Shown here: piece after piece, positions 35,124 through 41,878 of the stretch
How positions within the stretch are numbered: the first letter of the stretch is position 1
Layout of the letters: each line of letters starts with the position of its first letter
NCBI GenBank assembly: GCA_900696615.1
Contig: CAADGS010000009.1
Span: 1 to 43,376, forward strand
Length of the DNA stretch: 43,376 bases
Reading direction: 5' to 3'
From: an uncultured beta proteobacterium
GTDB taxonomy: Bacteria > Pseudomonadota > Gammaproteobacteria > Burkholderiales > Nitrosomonadaceae
Made by a program: the position numbers and the translations under genes
Notes under the pieces: generated by a model
Seen by the model: the letters and a program-made list of their open reading frames with translations, nothing else
The model's database searches: none
What the model was told of the DNA's origin: nothing

Positions 35124-35555
35124 ATGAAACTTACAAAGATAGTGATGATTGGATTAGCGGTTCTCGGACTTTTTGCTTGTGCGAGCACTCGGCCTGTTTT
35201 ATATCCCAATCAACATTTTCAGTCAGTAGGCAAAGAAGTTGCCGAACAAGATATTCAAGCTTGTATGCAATTAGCTGAATCATCGGGCGCAAGTAAAGGC
35301 GGTGGCAGAACTGGGGATGTGGCAACCAGTACGGCTATGGGCGCAGGTGTGGGCGCTGCAAGTGGCGCTGTCGGCGGTGCAATTTACGGTGCAGCCGGTC
35401 AGGGCTCTCTAATAGGTGCGGCCAGCGGTGCCGTTGCAGGATTACTCAGGGGAATTCTCTTTGTCTCCAGGCCCTCACAGCCTAATCAGGCGTACGCTAA
35501 TTTTGTAATACGTTGCTTACAGGAAAAAGGCTATGAAGTTACGGGGTGGCAGTAA
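35124..35555 (+). CDS. Glycine-zipper lipoprotein
   Basis: 143 residues. A lipoprotein signal ends LGLFAC (C19). After a conserved-looking mature start (STRPVLYPNQHFQSVGKEVAEQDIQACMQLAES) comes a glycine-zipper (residues ~64-105: MGAGVGAASGAVGGAIYGAAGQGSLIGAASGAVAGLL), then a short C-terminal domain (PNQAYANFVIRCLQEKGYEVTGWQ) with Cys. Glycine-zipper lipoproteins of this build sit in the outer membrane or periplasm, and roles are mostly unknown. No SD above a weak GGAA. Monocistronic by its promoter and the gap downstream. Confidence 0.8.
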   Translation: MKLTKIVMIGLAVLGLFACASTRPVLYPNQHFQSVGKEVAEQDIQACMQLAESSGASKGGGRTGDVATSTAMGAGVGAASGAVGGAIYGAAGQGSLIGAASGAVAGLLRGILFVSRPSQPNQAYANFVIRCLQEKGYEVTGWQ

Positions 35556-35601
35556 CAGTGTTGTACTTGTGAGACACTATAACTTAAACAATCGGCAGGA
35601 A

Positions 35602-35718
35602 TTAAACGCCGCCAGCTATTTTTGCAATTAATAGTGCCAATATTCCCAGCAGCAAGATAATCACCCATTTGAGGTGGTGTGCAATATTACGTAATAGTGA
35701 CTTGGTTTCTTCATCCAT
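35602..35718 (-). CDS. Possible 38-residue single-span membrane protein
   Basis: The minus-strand frame reads MDEETKSLLRNIAHHLKW then VIILLLGILALLIAKIAGGV: an acidic, helical start, then one hydrophobic helix of ~19 residues with a Lys near the end, and a stop. Codon use and the sharp amphipathic-to-hydrophobic pattern look real, but no good SD is seen before ATG 35718, so it is tentative. It lies convergent with the glycine-zipper gene. No family is known to me. Confidence 0.4.
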   Translation of the reverse strand: MDEETKSLLRNIAHHLKWVIILLLGILALLIAKIAGGV

Positions 35719-36158
35719 GATGTATGAGTCATTGTTTTGTTAATGCGATCAGTATATCTAAAATAAATGCGCTGCAGTACAGTTCCTATGGTTTTGTAAT
35801 ATATTGCATTTCTATTTAAAAAATTCTCATTAAATATCAATTATTTTATTTTAAATAAATAGCGTATTGAATAAATATATATGTACGTGACTCCTTGCAG
35901 TAGATAGATTCCAGGAAATATTGGACCGAAACCTTTCTTGACTGGGGTATTTATAATCTTCTTAGTTGACGCAGTTCATAATTTTTAATTTTTGCAGAGT
36001 ACGATAAGTATTTAATGCAATCAGTGACTTCTCGGTGTGGATCTTCAGCTTTAGTTTTGGAATTATTGGGAAAAACTGTGTCTAATTATTAATTCTTCAA
36101 TTATCGTGACGTGATATCAATAGACTTTCTTAATAAATAATGCGTGGAGGTTACTGCA
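35719..36158. other. AT-rich intergenic region
   Basis: 440 bp, very AT-rich, with no RNA gene, repeat array or convincing ORF. It would contain the promoter for the acidic small protein at 36159; several TAATAA-like stretches make a single -10 hard to choose. Confidence 0.6.
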
Positions 36159-36347
36159 ATGATTAAAGAGCTTTCCTTTGATGATGATGTTTACTCTACT
36201 GAAGGTGACAACTTCGAAGATGAATTAATGGATAGTAAGATTCCTGTAAGCCGGTTTGCGAAGATAATAGATGAATTTGAAGCAACTAAAGATGATTATG
36301 AGAATTATGAAGATGATGCAGATCTTGATTCTCTGGGATTTCATTGA
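36159..36347 (+). CDS. Small acidic protein A
   Basis: 62 residues from ATG 36159 (GGAGG at 36146-36150, 8 nt away; the GTG at 36144 is unsupported). It is very acidic: FDDDVYSTEGDNFEDELMD at the start and KDDYENYEDDADLDSLGFH at the end, with a central SKIPVSRFAKIIDEFEA helix. The central piece resembles that of protein B at 37213 (DSRIVKLIDELEA), so the two are probably paralogues. No known domain. It comes 84 bp before a Nudix gene and could share its transcript. The acidic, Cys-free build suggests a regulatory or binding partner, which is inference. Confidence 0.6.
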   Translation: MIKELSFDDDVYSTEGDNFEDELMDSKIPVSRFAKIIDEFEATKDDYENYEDDADLDSLGFH

Positions 36348-36431
36348 GCTATAAATTTTTAGCTGCTTGTTCGGTGTTGTAGACGTGCTAGTTATTAGTA
36401 TAAAGTCATTTTGTATTAAGGATTGCGAGAG

Positions 36432-37034
36432 ATGGCTGATACTAATATAGAGATTCTGGCAAAGAAAGTTTGTTATAAGGGTTTTTTTCGCCTGGAATGC
36501 TATCGTTTGCGTCATCGATTATTCAATGGCGGTTGGAGTCAGCCGTTGGTGCGGGAGTTATTTGAACGTGGTCATGCTGCTGCCGTTTTGCCATACGATC
36601 CTGTTCGTGACAAAGTTATTCTGATTGAGCAATTCCGTATTGGAGCATTAACTGCATCGGGTGGTCCGTGGTTGTTAGAAATTGTGGCCGGTATGATCGA
36701 TTCAGGCGAAACAGCTGAAAAAGTTGTAAAGCGTGAAAGTGTGGAGGAAACCGGTTGTGCCGTTACTGACCTAATTCCATTGTATGAATTTCTAGTGAGT
36801 CCTGGCGGAACTACAGAACGAATTACTTTATTTTGTGGCAAGGTTGACTCGTTGGGGGCGGGTGGCATATACGGAGCCAGCGAAGAAGGTGAGGATATTA
36901 AAGTTCATGTCGTCAGCCTAAATACCGCGTTAGTAATGCTGCAGTCGGGTGAGATCAATTCAGCCAGTGCAATAATTGCATTGCAATGGTTGGCGCTTAA
37001 TCGTCATAAAGTGAAAACGCAATGGTTAACTTGA
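36432..37034 (+). CDS. nudF: NudF-like ADP-ribose pyrophosphatase (Nudix)
   Basis: 200 residues from ATG 36432 (AAGGA at 36418-36422, 9 nt away). The N-terminal beta-sheet region YKGFFRLECYRLRHRLFNGGWSQPLVRELFERGHAAAVLPYDPVRD leads to the Nudix box G87-x5-E-x7-REUxEExG (GMIDSGETAEKVVKRESVEETG). It is followed by YEFLVSPGGTTERITLFCGKVD, the family's substrate loop with SPG, and ends with IIALQWLALNRHK. NudF enzymes cleave ADP-ribose to AMP and ribose 5-phosphate. Soluble, dimeric in known homologues. It is bracketed by two small acidic genes that look paralogous. Confidence 0.93.
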   Translation: MADTNIEILAKKVCYKGFFRLECYRLRHRLFNGGWSQPLVRELFERGHAAAVLPYDPVRDKVILIEQFRIGALTASGGPWLLEIVAGMIDSGETAEKVVKRESVEETGCAVTDLIPLYEFLVSPGGTTERITLFCGKVDSLGAGGIYGASEEGEDIKVHVVSLNTALVMLQSGEINSASAIIALQWLALNRHKVKTQWLT

Positions 37035-37062
37035 AATGAGCTATTGCGAGTTCTTAATCTTA

Positions 37063-37084
37063 AGTTCATCATGGTTTATGAACT
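37063..37084. terminator. Inverted repeat after nudF, possible terminator
   Basis: AGTTCAT and ATGAACT (7 bp) enclose an 8-nt loop, 28 bp after the nudF stop. There is no T-run. It could also be an operator for the next gene. Confidence 0.35.
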
Positions 37085-37212
37085 ATTAGTTGCTTCAGAA
37101 ATTTTCTAAATTAACGAATTGATAGGATAAGTTTTTTCTAATCATCAATTCATACGCCCTAGTAATATGCTCTACTAATGGTATCTTTAGCCACTGTCGC
37201 ATGGAGGTTGAC

Positions 37213-37392
37213 ATGGTAATGAGAAAGCCTGCAGTTGATAATTCGAGTCATATTAAATCGATTGATATCGAAATTGACGATGAGAGCGTTCTGGCAGATG
37301 GAATGATTGCTGATAGTCGGATTGTGAAACTTATTGATGAACTGGAAGCGAATAACGAAGTTTCTGAAAATACTAGTGAAAAGTTTGGATGA
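37213..37392 (+). CDS. Small acidic protein B
   Basis: 59 residues from ATG 37213, which has GGAGG at 37203-37207 with a 5-nt gap; the ATG at 37201 overlaps this SD and is less likely. Composition is acidic with few aromatics: SSHIKSIDIEIDDESVLADGMIADS, then RIVKLIDELEANNEVSENTSEKFG. The stretch DSRIVKLIDELEA parallels DSKIPVSRFAKIIDEFEA of protein A. It comes 178 bp after nudF. No family recognised. The shared core is short, so the paralogy claim is moderate. Confidence 0.55.
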   Translation: MVMRKPAVDNSSHIKSIDIEIDDESVLADGMIADSRIVKLIDELEANNEVSENTSEKFG

Positions 37393-37478
37393 CGCGAAAA
37401 ATTTGAATATGTGTTGTTGAATGAATAATCGGTGAATTTTGATAGGTATTCCTGTACAAGGTTTGTGTATTGTTTTAT

Positions 37479-39191
37479 TTATTCACCTGATTCATTTGCA
37501 CATACACAATTTCGCCCTCGTTTTTTTGCATAATAAAGTTGTTGATCCGCTAGGCAGATTAATTCATCAAGAGACGTTTCAGTATCTTTCATATGTGCTA
37601 CGCCAAAACTGGCAGTAAGTGAAATTTGTTCGCTTGTTGGTGTGTACAGTTGGACAGCAGAAATTTTGTTACGCAACCGATCGGCCAAAGTTACCGCGTC
37701 CGCCAGTTTGGTTTCGGGTAAGAAAATCAGAAATTCTTCACCACCCCACCGCACTAAAATATCGCCACTTCGTGCTTCTTTGTGCAAAGTATCAGCGAGA
37801 CGAATTAATACTTGATCGCCAAAAGCATGGCCATAATTATCGTTTAATAACTTGAAATCATCGATATCGAGCATAATCACTGAAGTATGGCTGTTGTTTC
37901 GTAAACTCAATGCCCAAATTGGTTTTACAAATTTGTAAAATGACCGGCGGTTGTTCAGATTGGTTAATGAATCAATGCCAGCCATTTTTTCTGCCACCAG
38001 TTTCTCGGTCTGGTTAATGTTGAAGCGTTCGGTGAGAGCCAATGCAAGTATTATGGCATCACTCATCATGCCTATTTCTACTGCTCGGTAAGTGAATAAA
38101 TTAAAAGGAATAAATCCCCAGACAGCATTTGCTGTAATAATTCCTCCGCATATCGTACAAGTTGAAGCAAATAAGAAATATTTTGCAAACTTATTATCGA
38201 GTCGTAGTGAAATGACACCCAATATGATCATCAACACCGAAGAAATCAGAATGAAAGAAAGAGAAGTTAATAAGGTTGTCGCATAGCTGCTAGAGAGTAT
38301 CATCAGAATCATTAATGTACTGAAACTAAAGCAAAACCCAATTACCATACGATAAACATGAATTGAAGTTGCTTTGATATTGAGAAATTGCACTGCAAAG
38401 ATTAATCCGCTGATGCAACAAACGACGATCAGGACAGGGTTTGACCATTGTTGCCATGTCGGTAAATCAGGCCATAGCCATTGATAGCCGTGACCGGTAT
38501 AAGCAATGTTCAGAACTAGAAAACTTGACAAATAAATGGAATAGAACAAATAAGCACTGTTACGTAATCCGATGTATAGCATGAGATTGTAAATAATAAG
38601 CGCTAGTAAAAAACCATAGACAAAACCATAACTATAGTTCTGAGTAGTACTTCTATCAGCGAGTTTTTCATTACTCAGGAAATAAATGGGTAATAGTAAA
38701 GCATCGATTGATTGCACACGAATTAGAACGGTGGTTTCACCCGTTTCGTAGCTGTGATCCGTGACGAAGAAGCGATGATTGATGGCGCGCGCTGAATAAG
38801 GTAGCGTATCACCCATTTGATAACTGCTGATCAGTTGGCTTTGCTGAAAATAAAAAATTTCGATGTTATCCAACCAGGCAATCTCAAACACGAGGTTACG
38901 ATGAATAGCGTTGAGTGCAAGGTTTTTAACTTGCAAGGCGAGCCATATGGGTTTTGAATTGATACCAAAATTAATGATGGAATGATTGACTGGAGAGAAT
39001 TGCCCATTCCTAAAAGCCTCCAGTGCGGTATGAGGATCTAACTGAAAATCTTCATTTCGATAGACAAGGAAATGTTGACCGATGGTTTCTTTGTATTCTT
39101 GCGAGGTATCAATAGTCTTGGCATTTATTGGCATGATCCACAGGAATATTAGGATAGCAATACCAAGTATTGAAAAACAAAAACTTTTCAT
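37479..39191 (-). CDS. 7TMR-DISM diguanylate cyclase
   Basis: 570 residues. A signal/first helix (1-24) is followed by a periplasmic 7TMR-DISMED2-type beta domain (~28-170) and seven membrane helices (~188-385, from YGFVYGFLLALIIYNLMLY on). A C-terminal GGDEF domain follows: active site GGEEF (483-487), inhibitory RxxD RSGD (474-477), and DSLTNLNNRRSF at the domain start. It therefore can make c-di-GMP in response to a periplasmic ligand, perhaps a carbohydrate as suggested for this class. It is alone on the minus strand between plus-strand genes. Confidence 0.94.
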   Translation of the reverse strand: MKSFCFSILGIAILIFLWIMPINAKTIDTSQEYKETIGQHFLVYRNEDFQLDPHTALEAFRNGQFSPVNHSIINFGINSKPIWLALQVKNLALNAIHRNLVFEIAWLDNIEIFYFQQSQLISSYQMGDTLPYSARAINHRFFVTDHSYETGETTVLIRVQSIDALLLPIYFLSNEKLADRSTTQNYSYGFVYGFLLALIIYNLMLYIGLRNSAYLFYSIYLSSFLVLNIAYTGHGYQWLWPDLPTWQQWSNPVLIVVCCISGLIFAVQFLNIKATSIHVYRMVIGFCFSFSTLMILMILSSSYATTLLTSLSFILISSVLMIILGVISLRLDNKFAKYFLFASTCTICGGIITANAVWGFIPFNLFTYRAVEIGMMSDAIILALALTERFNINQTEKLVAEKMAGIDSLTNLNNRRSFYKFVKPIWALSLRNNSHTSVIMLDIDDFKLLNDNYGHAFGDQVLIRLADTLHKEARSGDILVRWGGEEFLIFLPETKLADAVTLADRLRNKISAVQLYTPTSEQISLTASFGVAHMKDTETSLDELICLADQQLYYAKKRGRNCVCANESGE

Positions 39192-39386
39192 GCAATGAAA
39201 TAAGTTATCGAGGTGGCAGGTTAAATAATATACGATTATTCGAGGTAGGGTGAATGGTGCGTATTGATGGGGTCTGTCATGTGAGAATTATCCTACGCAA
39301 GAGTCCCTATGTTATTTGGTTTCTCTACTGAGGTAAAGGGAAAACAGAAGCTTTGAGAAAACAAATAATTTTATCCTAACGTGGAA

Positions 39387-40181
39387 ATGATTAATAATGA
39401 TGCATATTCGAGCATTTGTTTTACTAAGAATGACATTAGCGATATGAAATTTAACAATTTGCATGATTTTAACAATTTGAGCTTCAAGCTGGCGTTAGCA
39501 GCCGCTTTCATGATGATTCTGGCGGTATCGAGCCATCGGGCCGGTTTCTTTACATTTCAACTTGCATTGATGGGGCTTGCGGCTGGTTCGTTAATCGCCC
39601 TGGCCGCAATGGGTTTTGGATTGATTGAGATGTTCCGCGCTAGAAAAGATAAAAAAGCGCAGACAGCACCAACTGCGGCAGGTACAACATTAGGTTTTTT
39701 GGTCATCATGCCGGTGTTGATAACGATTTTATCGAGTATTGGAACGCCAATGATTCATGACATTGCAACGGATCTGGAACATCCTCCGGAATTTATTGCA
39801 ATCAAGGCGCTACGATCAGCTACGGATAATCCTTTAGATCGCAGTCAGTCCGTCACTTTGACCGCTATACAAAAACAAAGCTACCCGGATATTGAGTCAT
39901 TATTGATTGACCGTCCATTTGACGTGGTGTTCGAGCAAATTGTGGAGCTGGTTAAAAAGCGGGGATGGGAAGTTGTTGTTATTTCTGCCGCAAATGGCAG
40001 AATTGAGGCGACGGATACTACACCGATTATGGGCTTTAAAGATGATGTGGTAATTCGCGTTAACAGGGAAGCAAACCGGACTCGAGTAGATATGCGATCG
40101 GTTTCCCGGGTTGGAAAAGGTGATTTGGGAACCAACGCCGCGCGTATTCGTTCATTTCTGAATGACTTGATAAGCGATTGA
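39387..40181 (+). CDS. DUF1499 membrane protein
   Basis: 264 residues from ATG 39387. GTG 39381 and ATG 39444 are alternatives; none has a clear SD, so the start is uncertain. Three membrane helices (~33-50, 55-85 and 102-125) precede a globular DUF1499 domain (~155-264) with SYPDIESLLIDRPFDVVFEQIVELVKKRGWEVV, ATDTTPIMGFKDDVVIRV and VDMRSVSRVGKGDLGTNAARIRSFL. These are the family hallmarks. The function is unknown. The downstream antiporter gene begins 57 bp later and may be co-transcribed. Confidence 0.88.
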   Translation: MINNDAYSSICFTKNDISDMKFNNLHDFNNLSFKLALAAAFMMILAVSSHRAGFFTFQLALMGLAAGSLIALAAMGFGLIEMFRARKDKKAQTAPTAAGTTLGFLVIMPVLITILSSIGTPMIHDIATDLEHPPEFIAIKALRSATDNPLDRSQSVTLTAIQKQSYPDIESLLIDRPFDVVFEQIVELVKKRGWEVVVISAANGRIEATDTTPIMGFKDDVVIRVNREANRTRVDMRSVSRVGKGDLGTNAARIRSFLNDLISD

Positions 40182-40238
40182 TGGCCGCCGAGATGGAAAA
40201 TGCTATCATCAACGAATAATTAATTTATCTTAAAAATT

Positions 40239-41498
40239 ATGGCTAATCCTACTACTGTTCAATTGATCGGCACTTTGCTGTTTGCCCTCGCCGTTATACA
40301 TACTTTTTCGACTAAATTTTTTGAGCATTTGGCGCATACTCATCCGCGTCATGCAGGGGTATGGCATTTGCTGGGTGAAGTGGAAGTGGTATTTGGATTT
40401 TGGGCATCAGTTTTGATCGTTTTTATGTTTGCCGCAAGTGGCAAACAGGAAGTAGTCGACTATCTCAATTCGCGGGATTTCACCGAACCGATGTTTGTAT
40501 TTGTGATCATGGTTATTGCCGGTACGCGACCCATTTTGGATGTTACGGCGGCTACCGTTAAATGGACGGCGCGCTATTTGCCTTTGACTCAGGGTATGGC
40601 GATGTATTTTTTAATATTGGCCTTGGTGCCGTTGCTGGGATCCTTTATTACCGAACCTGCTGCGATGACCCTGGCAGCTTTGATGCTACGCGATATGTTG
40701 TTCAGCAAGGCGATTTCTACAAAATTCAAATATGTAACAGTTGGCGTTTTGTTTGTGAACATTTCCATAGGTGGCACGCTAACCCCCTTTGCGGCACCGC
40801 CGGTTCTGATGGTGGCAGCCAAATGGGATTGGGATTTTATGTTTATGATTTCGAATTTTGGCTGGAAAGCGGCTTTGGCTGTAGTGTTTAACGCCGGTTC
40901 GGCGATGTTGCTGTTTAAAAACGAATTAAAGCATCTAAAACTGGAGGTTGCGATCACTGGAACACCAACGCCGGTACTGGTGGTATTGATTCATATTATG
41001 TTTCTTTTCCTGGTTGTGTTATTTGCGCATTATTCCGTACTTTTCATGGGTGTGTTCCTGCTTTTTCTGGGTTTTGTGACGGCCTATGAACGCTATCAGA
41101 ATCCGCTGATTTTGCGTGAGGCATTATTGGTGTCTTTTTTTCTTGGTGGCTTAGTGGTACTGGGTGGGCAGCAGCAATGGTGGTTGCAGCCGCTGTTGAT
41201 GGATATGGACGACACTGCCGTATTTTTTGGTGCGGCAGCATTGACAGCAATAACCGACAATGCGGCGCTGACTTATCTTGGATCATTGGTCGAAGGATTA
41301 ACTCAGGAATTCCAGATAGCATTGGTTGCCGGCGCGGTTACAGGGGGTGGTTTGACAGTGATCGCCAATGCGCCCAATCCAGCGGGTTTCGCCATACTGC
41401 GCGAGAAGTTTGATGACCAAACAATCCATCCACTCGGATTACTGATTGCAGCACTGCCACCGACGCTGGTGGCAGTGATTGCATTTCGAGTACTGTAA
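40239..41498 (+). CDS. Putative Na+/H+ antiporter (PF07399 type)
   Basis: 419 residues with ~11 hydrophobic helices. Family-like segments: HTFSTKFFEHLAHTHPRHAGVWHLLGEVEVVFGFW at the N-terminus, AGTRPILDVTAATVKWTARYLPL, FITEPAAMTLAALML, VNISIGGTLTPFAAPPVLMVA, and near the end DNAALTYLGSLVEGL with GGGLTVIANAPNPAGFAIL. These fit the putative Na+/H+ antiporter family of proteobacteria. Acidic residues in helices (E158-type in FITEPA and D in TDNAAL) are the likely ion site. It would exchange Na+ for H+ across the inner membrane. Transport has not been shown for most members. Confidence 0.85.
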   Translation: MANPTTVQLIGTLLFALAVIHTFSTKFFEHLAHTHPRHAGVWHLLGEVEVVFGFWASVLIVFMFAASGKQEVVDYLNSRDFTEPMFVFVIMVIAGTRPILDVTAATVKWTARYLPLTQGMAMYFLILALVPLLGSFITEPAAMTLAALMLRDMLFSKAISTKFKYVTVGVLFVNISIGGTLTPFAAPPVLMVAAKWDWDFMFMISNFGWKAALAVVFNAGSAMLLFKNELKHLKLEVAITGTPTPVLVVLIHIMFLFLVVLFAHYSVLFMGVFLLFLGFVTAYERYQNPLILREALLVSFFLGGLVVLGGQQQWWLQPLLMDMDDTAVFFGAAALTAITDNAALTYLGSLVEGLTQEFQIALVAGAVTGGGLTVIANAPNPAGFAILREKFDDQTIHPLGLLIAALPPTLVAVIAFRVL

Positions 41499-41878
41499 CA
41501 GAAGTCTAGAAAATATCCGCACTAGCGCTGCGCTGTTAGAACAAACTTAAAACGATCTTATGTACCAGCACACGACTGCGTGATTTGTCTGTCCTTCCCC
41601 TTGCATCTATTGCCATGAGTACGTTTCCAGCAATCAGCTAATAAACCTGCGTGAGTTTCGAGTACTTTTTTATAACTGGTTAAGTAGTGTGCAATGGTCG
41701 TCTCAATATGCTCACTTCTTCATTGAGTTATTACTCATTTATTTTTCTTTTTAAGTTGTGTGACAAAAATCACTGATTCTGTAATACCTCACTACATAAA
41801 ATGAAATTTGGAATAAGTGATTTTATAAATTATTCCTAAATCTTTTTCATCGTAGTTTAAAAGACAAAGGAGAATGAG
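41499..41878. other. Intergenic region before the cytochrome gene
   Basis: 380 bp with no gene that I can support. Its right half carries the CRP-like box and a -10 element (separate entry). The left part has only a short AGCG/CGCT hairpin near 41526. Confidence 0.6.
41759..41802 (+). promoter_or_regulatory. CRP-like site with a -10 box in class II geometry
   Basis: TGTGA (41759-41763), six bases and TCACT (41769-41774; 9 of 10 half-site bases match TGTGA-N6-TCACA). TAAAAT at 41797-41802 could be the -10 box, with a start near 41808. The palindrome centre then falls at about -41.5/-42.5, the class II activator position. No good -35 box is present, as expected for an activator-dependent promoter. 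The cytochrome ATG lies ~70 nt farther on. Confidence 0.45.
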
